The notes under the pieces: generated by a model
Told to the model about the DNA's origin: nothing
The model's database searches: none
The model's input: only the letters and a program-made list of their open reading frames with translations
In this document: in pieces, positions 16,405 to 25,106 of the stretch
Layout of the letters: each line of letters opens with the position of its first letter
How positions within the stretch are numbered: the first letter of the stretch is position 1
Made by a program: the position numbers and the translations under genes
Assembly: GCA_963837395.1 (NCBI GenBank)
Contig: CAWINI010000004.1
Coordinates: forward strand, 1,302,001 to 1,366,000
Direction of reading: 5' to 3'
Length of the DNA: 64,000 nucleotides
Source of the DNA: CAVZQN01 sp963837395
Lineage (GTDB): Bacteria; Acidobacteriota; HRBIN11; JAKEFK01

Positions 16405-17225
16405 TGGCGTTTGCTAATATGATCGAATTCCAAAAGCTGCTCAAGCAAAGCAGGTAAGCGATCCAGCGGACATGCATTAGGTCCATCTGAAAGCGCTTGA
16501 TCCGGTTTATCGTGAACTTCCATAAACAGTCCGTGAATTCCAACTGCAACTGCGGCTCGCGCCAATGGCTCAATGAACTCTCGCTGACCCCCGGAACGAT
16601 TCCCTTCGCCGCCAGGAAGCTGCACGCTATGAGTCGCATCGAAAACAACTCCACAATTCATCTTTTTCATGATTTCGAGCGAACGGAAATCCACAACCAA
16701 ATTATTGTAACCAAAGGTTGCACCACGTTCGGTCAGCAAGACCTTCTCATTTCCAGCGCTTTGAATTTTGGCAACCACATTTTTCATATCTTGCGGAGCC
16801 ATAAACTGCCCTTTCTTCACATTCACTACGCAACCGCTTTTTGCAGCGGCCAGCAAAAGATCTGTTTGTCTGCACAAGAATGCCGGTATTTGTAAAACGT
16901 CAACAGTTTTCGCTAACAATGCTGCCTGTGACGGCTGGTGAATATCAGTCAAGATTGGAACTGAATGTTTGCGTTTCAATTCACTGAAAAGACGAACACC
17001 TTCCTCAGGTCCTGGACCACGAAAAGATTCAATCGAAGAACGATTTGCTTTGTCGAACGAAGCTTTAAAGATATATGGAATATTCAGACGTGCGCAGATC
17101 TCACTGATCTTACCGCACATAAAATCGATATGATCCGCACTTTCAATGACACATGGGCCACCAATGAAGAAAAATGGAGAACCATCTTTTACTTCAATGG
17201 AACCGGCAATACGAAACGGCTTCAT
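16401..17225 (-). CDS. kdsA: Kdo-8-phosphate synthase (metal-dependent type)
   Basis: The enzyme joins phosphoenolpyruvate to arabinose 5-phosphate. The best start is ATG 17225 (MKPFRIAG), which overlaps the pyrG stop as ATGA and gives 274 residues, the family length; the frame is open further upstream only because it runs over pyrG. GGPCVIES carries the cysteine that marks metal-dependent (class II) enzymes, where class I enzymes have asparagine. FKASFDKANRSS, TDIHQ, PAFLCRQTDLL, KKGQFMAP and FDATHSVQLPG are further family blocks. It lies between pyrG and kdsD. Confidence 0.95.
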   Translation of the reverse strand: MKPFRIAGSIEVKDGSPFFFIGGPCVIESADHIDFMCGKISEICARLNIPYIFKASFDKANRSSIESFRGPGPEEGVRLFSELKRKHSVPILTDIHQPSQAALLAKTVDVLQIPAFLCRQTDLLLAAAKSGCVVNVKKGQFMAPQDMKNVVAKIQSAGNEKVLLTERGATFGYNNLVVDFRSLEIMKKMNCGVVFDATHSVQLPGGEGNRSGGQREFIEPLARAAVAVGIHGLFMEVHDKPDQALSDGPNACPLDRLPALLEQLLEFDHISKRQ

Positions 17226-18859
17226 TGAACTTCCTGAAGCTGTTGTATCCTTGCTTCTTTGCGTTTTTTCTGATTTTGCAATGAAGCTGCTATAAAAGAT
17301 TGGAAAAGCGGATGAGGCGTAAGTGGTTTCGATTTGTATTCCGGATGGAATTGGCATCCAAGAAACCAGGGATGATCTGGCAATTCTATGATTTCTACAA
17401 AAGTTTTATCCGGCGAATAACCTGAGAAGTGCATTCCCAGTTCCATCAATTGTGCTTCATAGTCGCGATTGAATTCATAACGATGTCGATGGCGCTCAGA
17501 AATTTTATCGCTTCCATAAATTTTAGCTGCAAGCGAACCAGGCGTAAGATCGCAAGGATATGCACCAAGCCTCATCGTTCCACCCATGTTGGTGATCCCT
17601 TTCAAATCGTGAAGCATCACAAAAATTTTGTGCGGTGTTTCTGCATTGAATTCGGTGCTATCAGCATCTGCGAGCCCTGCTACATTTCGCGCATATTCAA
17701 TCAAGGCAGTTTGCATTCCAAGACAGATGCCGAAATATGGGACTTTCTTTTCTCGCGCATATTGGATTGCATGAATCATTCCAGGAATTCCACGTAATCC
17801 GAAACCGCCGGGCACCAGAATTCCATCCATCTCCCCTAACATTTCTGCAGCATTTTCCGGCAGGATCTTTTCTGCTTCAATCCACTGAATTTTTACCTTT
17901 GATTCATTAGCAGCGCCACCGTGATACAAGGCTTCATATAAGCTCTTATACGAATCTTCCAATTCTACGTACTTCCCTACCACGCCGATTTTGACTTCAT
18001 GTTTCGGATTTCTGATCCGCTCCATTAGCTTTTCAAGCGGTTCCAGATGGGCCTCCGATTCAGGCAAACGCAGCAAATTCAAAATTGTGCGATCCAGATT
18101 TTCTTGTTTAAATACCAGCGGTACTTCGTAAATCGATGACACATCTTTCGCTGTAACGACAGCTTCTGATGGCACATTCGAAAACAATGAAATCTTACTT
18201 TTCAATGATGCGGGAAGAAATCGATCGGTACGGCACAAAATGATGTCCGGCTGCAAACCGATCTCACGCAATTCTTTCACGCTGTGTTGAGTCGGTTTGG
18301 TTTTCAATTCGCCGGCGGTTGCAATAAAAGGAACCAGCGTAAGATGAACAAAAATTGCATTGTCGCGTCCAACATCCAGACGGAACTGACGGATGGCTTC
18401 CAAGAATGGAAGGCTTTCGATATCGCCAACAGTTCCACCAATTTCTACGATGACAATATCAACATCTTTTGATAATCGATGGATCGCTGATTTGATTTCA
18501 TCAGTAATATGCGGAATGACCTGGACAGTTTTTCCAAGATAATCACCACGTCTTTCTTTGTTTATTACCGATTCATAAATCTGACCTGTGGTGTAATTAT
18601 TTAATCTTCCAATTTTGGCTGAAGTAAAACGTTCATAATGTCCCAGATCCAGATCCGTTTCAGCACCATCATCAGTAACATAGACTTCACCATGTTGAAA
18701 CGGACTCATCGTTCCGGGATCGACATTTATATATGGATCGAATTTCAGAAGGTTCACCCGGTAGCCTCGCGCTTCCATCAAATGACCGATTGAAGCCGAA
18801 GCTAAACCTTTCCCCAATGCAGAAACAACGCCCCCAGTGACAAAAATGTACTTCGTCAT
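17222..18859 (-). CDS. pyrG: CTP synthase
   Basis: The 545-residue enzyme makes CTP from UTP, ATP and glutamine. The N-terminal synthetase domain (residues 1-270) begins TKYIFVTGGVVSALGKGLASAS and includes the GTVGDIESLPFLEA block. The C-terminal class I glutamine amidotransferase domain (~290-540) has the nucleophile elbow FGICLGMQ with catalytic Cys and the His/Glu pair in CQFHPEY. It sits inside the Kdo operon, upstream of and overlapping kdsA by four bases; CTP is the co-substrate of KdsB, which explains the grouping. Confidence 0.97.
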   Translation of the reverse strand: MTKYIFVTGGVVSALGKGLASASIGHLMEARGYRVNLLKFDPYINVDPGTMSPFQHGEVYVTDDGAETDLDLGHYERFTSAKIGRLNNYTTGQIYESVINKERRGDYLGKTVQVIPHITDEIKSAIHRLSKDVDIVIVEIGGTVGDIESLPFLEAIRQFRLDVGRDNAIFVHLTLVPFIATAGELKTKPTQHSVKELREIGLQPDIILCRTDRFLPASLKSKISLFSNVPSEAVVTAKDVSSIYEVPLVFKQENLDRTILNLLRLPESEAHLEPLEKLMERIRNPKHEVKIGVVGKYVELEDSYKSLYEALYHGGAANESKVKIQWIEAEKILPENAAEMLGEMDGILVPGGFGLRGIPGMIHAIQYAREKKVPYFGICLGMQTALIEYARNVAGLADADSTEFNAETPHKIFVMLHDLKGITNMGGTMRLGAYPCDLTPGSLAAKIYGSDKISERHRHRYEFNRDYEAQLMELGMHFSGYSPDKTFVEIIELPDHPWFLGCQFHPEYKSKPLTPHPLFQSFIAASLQNQKKRKEARIQQLQEVQ

Positions 18860-18900
18860 CGCTTTACCTCACGCCAGTGTTAATTTGCATTTATTTTTAT

Positions 18901-18949
18901 GGCGGGCCAAGGCCCGCGGTCCGTAATGCGGGCTGGAAGCCCGCGCTCC
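18901..18949. repeat. GC-rich REP-like double hairpin between kdsB and pyrG
   Basis: Two adjacent palindromes, GCGGGC-CAA-GGCCCGC and GCGGGC-TGGAA-GCCCGC, are followed by GCTCC. The same design occurs at 32024-32072 and 32198-32250. It lies within the Kdo operon just after the kdsB stop and may attenuate transcription or protect mRNA ends. Confidence 0.75.
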
Positions 18950-19744
18950 TTATGCTTGCAATAATTTTGGATCCTTTTTTACCAATCTACGGATCCGTTC
19001 TAAATCTTCCGGTGTATCTACACCAAATATGACTGCTCTTGAAATATCTACTTTGATTTTCGTACCGTGTTCAATTGCACGCAACTGTTCCAAATCTTCC
19101 AATAATTCCAGAGGCGAAGGAGCCCATTTTGTAAACTCCAACAAAAAATCACGCCGATACGCATACAAACCGATATGCCGGTAAAAATATTTTAAAAACG
19201 AAGGATCATCGGCCAGGATTTCTTGAAGATTCGCTGTCGGCTGTTCACGTTTTCGCAGATACGGAACAGCAGAACGTGAAAAGTATACAGCATAGCCTCG
19301 CTGATTCGTCACTACTTTTACAACATTTGGATTCCATAAGTCCTGCGGATCATCCAATGCAGATTTTAGCGTCGACATTTGTGCATCAGGATCACGAACC
19401 AGCAAATTCACCGCATGATCAATCGCGCCATAATCGATCAATGGCTCATCTCCCTGAATATTCACTACGATATCAGCCTCTACCCCTTGAATCGCTTCAG
19501 CAATTCGATCCGTTCCCGATCGATGAACATTGGAAGTCATCTTCACATTGCCACCAAAAGCTTTTGCAGCTTCAAACACACGTTCATCATCAGTCGCAAT
19601 CCATACTTCGCGCAAAGTGGTTGCTCGAAGAGTTCTTTGGTAGACGTGGTAAAGGAGAGGCTTACCCTGCAGATCTGCCAGTGGTTTCCCTGGCAGGCGG
19701 CTCGAGCCATATCTGGCCGGAATTACACCTACTGCAGAAAGCAT
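18950..19744 (-). CDS. kdsB: CMP-Kdo synthetase (3-deoxy-manno-octulosonate cytidylyltransferase)
   Basis: The 264-residue cytidylyltransferase activates Kdo with CTP. The N-terminal signature VIPARYGSSRLPGKPLADLQGKPL is the family nucleotide-binding block, followed by IATDDERV, SNVHRSGTDRIAEA, VNIQGDEPL and, near the end, the sugar-binding LEQLRAIEHG region and FGVDTPEDLER. The length is normal. It is the first gene of the operon; a plus-strand PP2C gene begins 154 bases away, so the promoter should lie in 19745-19898. Confidence 0.95.
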   Translation of the reverse strand: MLSAVGVIPARYGSSRLPGKPLADLQGKPLLYHVYQRTLRATTLREVWIATDDERVFEAAKAFGGNVKMTSNVHRSGTDRIAEAIQGVEADIVVNIQGDEPLIDYGAIDHAVNLLVRDPDAQMSTLKSALDDPQDLWNPNVVKVVTNQRGYAVYFSRSAVPYLRKREQPTANLQEILADDPSFLKYFYRHIGLYAYRRDFLLEFTKWAPSPLELLEDLEQLRAIEHGTKIKVDISRAVIFGVDTPEDLERIRRLVKKDPKLLQA

Positions 19745-19898
19745 TCTAAATCATCTTATCAAACCGCAACTCATTCTAAGTGAAAATAGCCTGTCCTGTC
19801 AAACTGGAATTTTGTAGTACTATACTAATAGTAAAACCAAAAACGGGGCCTTCAAAATTCATTGCGGCTGGGCTGTTCTGGAGTAAACTTAATGTCAT

Positions 19899-20834
19899 AT
19901 GAGCGATGATGAAGAGCTCGATACCGGCGAATTTGAGATTCCTGTAACTTCACTCTGGCTTGATGTTTCTCCATCGGTTTCGTCCAGGGTCCGGGTTGAT
20001 TTTGGGGCTGCCACCCATCCGGGAAAGCAGCGGGATAAGAATGAGGATGCATATATCATCACCCGAACCGGTCGATATTGGGAAAAGGTGCAAACCAGTA
20101 TCAAACATGAGCAGATTCCTGAGCTGATTGAGGAAATTGGATATGCAATGGCGGTTGCAGATGGCATAGGTGGAAGCGCTGCCGGAGAAATTGCAAGTAA
20201 TTTCGCGCTTCGATGTATTACGAATCTTGTGCTCCAATCGGCAAGATGGGGCAAGAAGCTTGATAATCCGGCAACAAGAGAACTTGAGATTCAAGAAGCG
20301 ATCAAGAGGGTTGAAAGATATTTCAAAAGAACAGATGAAGCTTTAATTCAATATGCTGAAGCATTTCCCAAATTGAAGGGTATGGGAACTACTGTTACTG
20401 GAGCTTATATCTTTGCTACCGATCTTTTTACAATCCATGTCGGTGACTCTCGCACATACATGTACCGGGGTAATCAACTCTATCAATTAACAAAAGATCA
20501 AACCTTCGCGCAGTATCTGGCGGATGTTGGAGAGCTGTCTAAAGAAGACGTTTCAAATCATGGGCTTCGTCATAATTTAACCAGCTGCCTCGGTGGACAG
20601 GGTGGTCAGGTCAATTTGGAAATAATCCATTACAAGTTGTCTGATGGAGATAAATTATTGTTCTGTACCGATGGATTGACCGAAATGGTCAGTGATAAAA
20701 ATATTGCTTCCGTCTTTAAAAGCCACTCAAGTCCTCAGGGAGTTTGTGAGAAACTTATTGAATTAGCTTTAAAGGCAGGCGGTATAGATAATGTTACTGT
20801 TGTTGCCGCTTTCTACTCTCTTTTGGCAAAATAA
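19899..20834 (+). CDS. PP2C-family serine/threonine protein phosphatase
   Basis: The 311-residue cytoplasmic protein has the metal-dependent phosphatase motifs in order: GKQRDKNEDAYI (metal-binding Asp, residues ~45-57), VADGIGGSAAGEIAS (~87-101), GMGTTVTGAYI, HVGDSRTYMYR (~186-196), LLFCTDGLTEMV (~252-263) and GGIDNVTVVAAFY at the end. A ~40-residue insert between the first two motifs is longer than usual. It removes phosphates from Ser/Thr kinase targets and so opposes kinases such as that at 1-250. It stands alone, divergent from kdsB and convergent with the subtilase gene. Confidence 0.93.
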   Translation: MSDDEELDTGEFEIPVTSLWLDVSPSVSSRVRVDFGAATHPGKQRDKNEDAYIITRTGRYWEKVQTSIKHEQIPELIEEIGYAMAVADGIGGSAAGEIASNFALRCITNLVLQSARWGKKLDNPATRELEIQEAIKRVERYFKRTDEALIQYAEAFPKLKGMGTTVTGAYIFATDLFTIHVGDSRTYMYRGNQLYQLTKDQTFAQYLADVGELSKEDVSNHGLRHNLTSCLGGQGGQVNLEIIHYKLSDGDKLLFCTDGLTEMVSDKNIASVFKSHSSPQGVCEKLIELALKAGGIDNVTVVAAFYSLLAK

Positions 20835-20846
20835 CGCAAATTAAAA

Positions 20847-20877
20847 AAGGCGCCTGCAGTTAACCTGCAAGCGCCTT
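20847..20877 (-). terminator. Intrinsic terminator of the subtilase gene
   Basis: A 7-bp stem AAGGCGC/GCGCCTT continues, after one mismatch, into TGCAG/CTGCA around a 5-base loop. On the minus strand it is followed by a T-run (complement of the A-run 20843-20848). It lies 9 bases beyond the minus-strand stop and may also help stop the plus-strand PP2C transcript. Confidence 0.85.
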
Positions 20878-20885
20878 CAGAATTT

Positions 20886-23800
20886 CTAGTTCACTTGAAT
20901 TCGCTGGAATGTTCCAGTTGTCGATTTCACTTTGAATCCAACACTGCCGCCTGTAACAGTTCCGCCAGGAGCCATAGTAATTACATCCGTACCGTTCAAT
21001 GACACAATATAGTTAGTGCCATCATATCGGATGGACACGGTGTAATCCGTGTTTGGATCTATAGGTGCTAAGAATTTTCCTTTAGCGACAGTCTTCTTGT
21101 TGACTCGATGTCTGAGAACCCATCTATCCGTTCCCTCTTTCATCTGCAGTTCTACGAGATTGTTCTTGTCAACAACATGGAATAAGAACCAAACCTGATT
21201 AAACGCGCCACCAGCGGTACGCATGATTGTTTGCGCAACACAGTCTGTACATCCTGCAAATACGGGATTGGCAAGCGCTAAAGTTTTCCTCTTTGCTGGA
21301 TGTCCAATCAACTCAGTACCATTTTCGGACCAATCACTCATGTTCTTGATGTAAATCCAATTTGGATTGAGCGAATTGTCATCAAATTCATCGCAGAACA
21401 AGCATGGCAGAGCGATGTTGATAGTGTAGCTCCCAACGCCGGAGCAATTATTTGCATCCGTAGCTGTAATATCGAAGTTGAACGTTCCAACTACTGTTGG
21501 CGTTCCTGTGATTTGTCCGGTAGTTGGATTCAGCGTTAATCCAGTTGGCAATGAACCGCCGGTTACTGCAAATGTATACGGCGCCGTTCCTCCGCTTCCG
21601 GAAAGAGTTTGATCATAAAGCGTTCCGGTGACTCCATCAGGAAGTGTGGCCGGAATGATTGTGATAGTCGCACAGCTGATCGTTACGGAGTAACTTGTTG
21701 TGCCAATGCAGCCGAAGATATCAGTTGCAGTGATATCAAAATTGAATGTTCCTGACTCTGTTGGTGTTCCTGTGATTTGGCCGGTGGTTGGATTCAGCGT
21801 CAATCCAGTTGGAAGTGCTCCACTTGATACGTTGAATGTGTATGGCGCAGTGCCACCAGAACCGGCAACTGTTTGATCGTATAGAACTCCGGTTGTTCCG
21901 CCAGGTAATGTTGCAGGCAATACCGCAATCGAAGGACAGCTCATCGTTACTGAATAACTTGTAACGCCTGAACAGCCGTTTGCATCAGTTGCGGTGATAT
22001 CAAAGTTAAACGGCCCTGCTACCGATGGAGTACCACTGATCTGACCTGTTGAAGGATTCAATGTTAAGCCAGTCGGCAACGATCCATTGGTTACAGTAAA
22101 TGTATAAGGCGCTGTTCCACCGCTTCCTGAAACTGTTTGGTCATACAAAGCTCCAACAGTGCCATCAGGTAATGTTGAAGGATTCACTGTAATCGCAGGA
22201 CAACTCATCGTGATCGAATAGCTTGTTACGCCAGTACATCCGTTTGCATCGGTTGCTGTGATGTCGAAGTTGAACGTTCCCGCTGCAGTTGGTGTTCCGC
22301 TAATCTGACCTGTTGAAGGATTCAACGTTAAGCCTGTAGGCAATGATCCGTTGGTTAAGGCAAATGTGTAAGGTGCTGCTCCACCGCTTCCTGAAACTGT
22401 TTGATCGTAGAGAGTTCCAACCGTGCCATCAGGCAGTGTTGCCGGAATTACTGTGATGATCGGACAGTTGATTGTTATGGAGTAACTTCTAGTTCCTGAA
22501 CAACCATAAGTGTCGGTCGCTGTGATATCGAAATTAAATGTACCCAATACAGTCGCTGTTCCACTGATCTGACCTGTGTTTGAATCAAGCGTCAATCCAT
22601 CTGGAAGTGATCCATTCGTAACTGCAAATGTGTAAGGTGCTGTGCCACCGCTTCCTGATACGGTTTGATCATAAGATGCGCCGATTGTTCCATCAGGCAA
22701 TGTTGCCGGATTCACTGTAATCGTCGGACAGTCCATCGTGATCGAATAACTGGATACGCCGGTGCAACCATTAGCATCGGTTGCTGTGATGTCGAAGTTG
22801 AAGGTTCCCGCTGCAGTTGGTGTTCCGCTAATCTGACCTGTTGAAGGATTCAACGTTAAGCCTGTAGGCAATGATCCGTTGGTTAAGGCAAATGTGTAAG
22901 GCGCTGCGCCTCCACTTCCTGAAACCGTTTGATCATACAAAGTTCCAACCGTACCATTCGGTAGTGTTGCAGGATTGACTGTTATCACCGGGCAATTAAT
23001 GGTTACGGTGTAACTGTGTGTTCCTGAACAACCATAAGTGTCGGTCGCTGTAATATCAAAATTGAATGTGCCAAGAGCTGTTGGAGTTCCTGTGATTTGT
23101 CCTGTGTTTGAATCAAGCGTTAATCCATTTGGAAGTGATCCATTTGTTACAGCAAATGTATATGGTGCTGTGCCGCCGCTTCCAGATACAGTTTGATCAT
23201 AAAGAACACCAATGGTTCCATTCGGAAGTGTCGCAGGATTCACAGTAATCGTTGGACAATCCATCGTGATTGAGTAATTTGTTACGCCAGTACATCCGTT
23301 CGCATCAGTTGCTGTGATATCGAAGTTGAATGTGCCTGCTGCAGTTGGCGTTCCGCTAATCTGGCCAGTGCTGGTGTTCAGCGTCAATCCAGTTGGTAAT
23401 GCTCCGTTTGTTACTGCAAACGTGTAAGGTGCGAGTCCGCCGCTTCCTGAAACCGTTTGATCGTACGGCGTTCCTAGAATGCCATTCGGAAGTGTCGCAG
23501 GATTTACAGTGATTGCGGGGCAGTTGATTGTGATCGAATAAGTTTTTGTTCCTGAACAACCATAAGTATCGGTCGCTGTAATATCAAAATTGAATGTACC
23601 CAGAGCAGTTGGTGTTCCTGTGATTTGGCCTGTGTTTGAATCAAGTGTTAATCCATCTGGAAGTGATCCGTTGGTTACAGCAAATGTATACGGTGCTGTT
23701 CCACCGCTTCCGGAAACAGTTTGATCATACAGCGAACCAATATTTCCATCAGGCAATGTTGCCGGATTCACCGTGACGACCGGGCAATCCATCGTTATTG

Positions 23801-24497
23801 AATAACTTCTGACACCAGTACAACCGTTTGAATCTGTAGCAGTGATATCAAAATTGAATGTGCCTGCTGCGGTTGGCGTTCCAGTGATCTGGCCAGTGTT
23901 AGTATCCAGCGTTAATCCACCTGGTAACGATCCGTTTGTTACTGCAAATGTATATGGTGCCGCCCCACCATTTCCTGAAACTGTTTGATCATACAAAGTT
24001 CCAACAGTACCGTTGGGCAATGTTGCAGGATCTATAGTAATGACCGGGCAATGAATCGTTACTGTGTAAGCTGTGGATCCTGAGCAACCATAAATATCAG
24101 TTGCTGTAATCACGAAATTGAACGTACCAAGAGCTGTTGGAGTTCCTGTGATCTGTCCTGTGGCTGGATTCAGCGTCAATCCGTTTGGAAGTGCTCCGCC
24201 AGATACAGAGAAAGTATGTGGCGGTGTTCCACCGGCTGCGGATACTGTTTGATCATACAACGCGCCGATCGTTCCATCTGGCAACGTTGCAGGAGTGACA
24301 GTAATCACCGGACAGCTCATTGTTACTTGATACCCTCTGAGACCGCTGCATCCGTTCACATCCGTTGCGGTGATATCAAACAAAAATAATCCTGCTGCTG
24401 ATGGTGTTCCGCTGATTTGACCAGTCGTAGGATTCAATGTGAGTCCAGTTGGCAACGTTCCCGAAGTTACTGCAAATGTGTACGGTTGCAACTCCAT
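20886..24497 (-). CDS. Giant secreted subtilase, C-terminal part: Ig-like repeats and shared terminal domain
   Basis: This frame carries the last ~11.5 putative-Ig repeats of the broken subtilase gene that starts at 28260, then a unique C-terminal domain. Each repeat is 88 residues (264 bp), with pattern CPxITVxPATLPxG...YDQTVSGSGGTAPYTFAVTxGxLPxGLTLNPxTGQIxGTPTxxGTFNFDITATDxxGC split over several beta strands, as in the He_PIG family. The terminal ~175 residues (from CDEFDDNSLNPNW) resemble a concanavalin-like/LamG-type fold and are homologous to the end of the protein at 59025-62447. The upstream end of the frame is artificial: an extra A near 24488 separates it from the preceding segment. 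Repeats of this type serve as stalks or adhesive modules. Confidence 0.85.
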   Translation of the reverse strand: MELQPYTFAVTSGTLPTGLTLNPTTGQISGTPSAAGLFLFDITATDVNGCSGLRGYQVTMSCPVITVTPATLPDGTIGALYDQTVSAAGGTPPHTFSVSGGALPNGLTLNPATGQITGTPTALGTFNFVITATDIYGCSGSTAYTVTIHCPVITIDPATLPNGTVGTLYDQTVSGNGGAAPYTFAVTNGSLPGGLTLDTNTGQITGTPTAAGTFNFDITATDSNGCTGVRSYSITMDCPVVTVNPATLPDGNIGSLYDQTVSGSGGTAPYTFAVTNGSLPDGLTLDSNTGQITGTPTALGTFNFDITATDTYGCSGTKTYSITINCPAITVNPATLPNGILGTPYDQTVSGSGGLAPYTFAVTNGALPTGLTLNTSTGQISGTPTAAGTFNFDITATDANGCTGVTNYSITMDCPTITVNPATLPNGTIGVLYDQTVSGSGGTAPYTFAVTNGSLPNGLTLDSNTGQITGTPTALGTFNFDITATDTYGCSGTHSYTVTINCPVITVNPATLPNGTVGTLYDQTVSGSGGAAPYTFALTNGSLPTGLTLNPSTGQISGTPTAAGTFNFDITATDANGCTGVSSYSITMDCPTITVNPATLPDGTIGASYDQTVSGSGGTAPYTFAVTNGSLPDGLTLDSNTGQISGTATVLGTFNFDITATDTYGCSGTRSYSITINCPIITVIPATLPDGTVGTLYDQTVSGSGGAAPYTFALTNGSLPTGLTLNPSTGQISGTPTAAGTFNFDITATDANGCTGVTSYSITMSCPAITVNPSTLPDGTVGALYDQTVSGSGGTAPYTFTVTNGSLPTGLTLNPSTGQISGTPSVAGPFNFDITATDANGCSGVTSYSVTMSCPSIAVLPATLPGGTTGVLYDQTVAGSGGTAPYTFNVSSGALPTGLTLNPTTGQITGTPTESGTFNFDITATDIFGCIGTTSYSVTISCATITIIPATLPDGVTGTLYDQTLSGSGGTAPYTFAVTGGSLPTGLTLNPTTGQITGTPTVVGTFNFDITATDANNCSGVGSYTINIALPCLFCDEFDDNSLNPNWIYIKNMSDWSENGTELIGHPAKRKTLALANPVFAGCTDCVAQTIMRTAGGAFNQVWFLFHVVDKNNLVELQMKEGTDRWVLRHRVNKKTVAKGKFLAPIDPNTDYTVSIRYDGTNYIVSLNGTDVITMAPGGTVTGGSVGFKVKSTTGTFQRIQVN

Positions 24498-25106
24498 CAG
24501 ATCCTGAAACAGTTTGATCGTAAGAAGTTCCTACGATTCCATTTGGCAATACTGGAGGTAACACACTAATTGCCGGACAGTCGATGGTGATTGAATAACT
24601 CCTGACACCGGTACAACCAATTGCATCTGTGGCAGTGATATCGAAATTGAATGTACCTAAAGCAGTGGGTATTCCTAAAATTTGTCCGGTATTCGGATTC
24701 AATGTTAATCCATCCGGAAGTGCGGCACTCGTTACTGCGAAAGTGTAAGGCCTGTTCCGCCAGTGGCTGAAACAGTCTGATCATATATATGTCCACCCGA
24801 TCCATTTGGTAATGTGGCTGGATTTACCGTGATAACCGGGCAGTCAATCGTAATCGAATAACTTTGTTTGCCTGTGCAACCGTTTGCGTCTGTAGCTTTG
24901 ATTTCAAAATTTGAAGTTCCAATCGTAGTGGGTGTACCTGTAATTTGACCTGTGTTTGTATTCAGCGTTAATCCCGCAGGAAGTGAGCCGCTGGAAACTG
25001 CGAATGTATATGGTGCTGTCCCATTACTTACAGAAACAGTTTGGTCGTACAACACACTGAGTGTGCCGTTTGAAAGTGTAGCCGGATCAAACGTAAATGT
25101 GGGACA
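21415..25106 (-). repeat. Tandem array of 14 repeats of 264 bp (88 residues each)
   Basis: Successive copies of the YDQTV coding site recur exactly 264 bases apart (for example at about 22135, 22399, 22663 and 22927). Neighbouring repeats are close but not identical, and an alternating two-repeat pattern (FGCSGT versus NGCTGV endings) suggests that pairs were duplicated. The array crosses two of the frameshifts. Confidence 0.85.
24376..24702 (-). CDS. Subtilase gene, short middle segment in a shifted frame
   Basis: This segment encodes one Ig-like repeat and the start of the next (TLPTGLTL-type and YDQTVSGSDG) and is useful only as part of the whole 20886-28260 gene. It is joined upstream by restoring one base missing at about 24750 (GGCC context) and downstream by removing one A at about 24488. 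After that point its own frame reads nonsense. Confidence 0.6.
   Translation of the reverse strand: MNPNTGQILGIPTALGTFNFDITATDAIGCTGVRSYSITIDCPAISVLPPVLPNGIVGTSYDQTVSGSDGVATVHICSNFGNVANWTHIESYDWSNQRNTISSRIIFV

Noticed and set aside
21415..25106. Regular repeats that might suggest a CRISPR array
   Set aside because: Units are 264 bp, coding, contiguous and without unique spacers; they are protein repeats.
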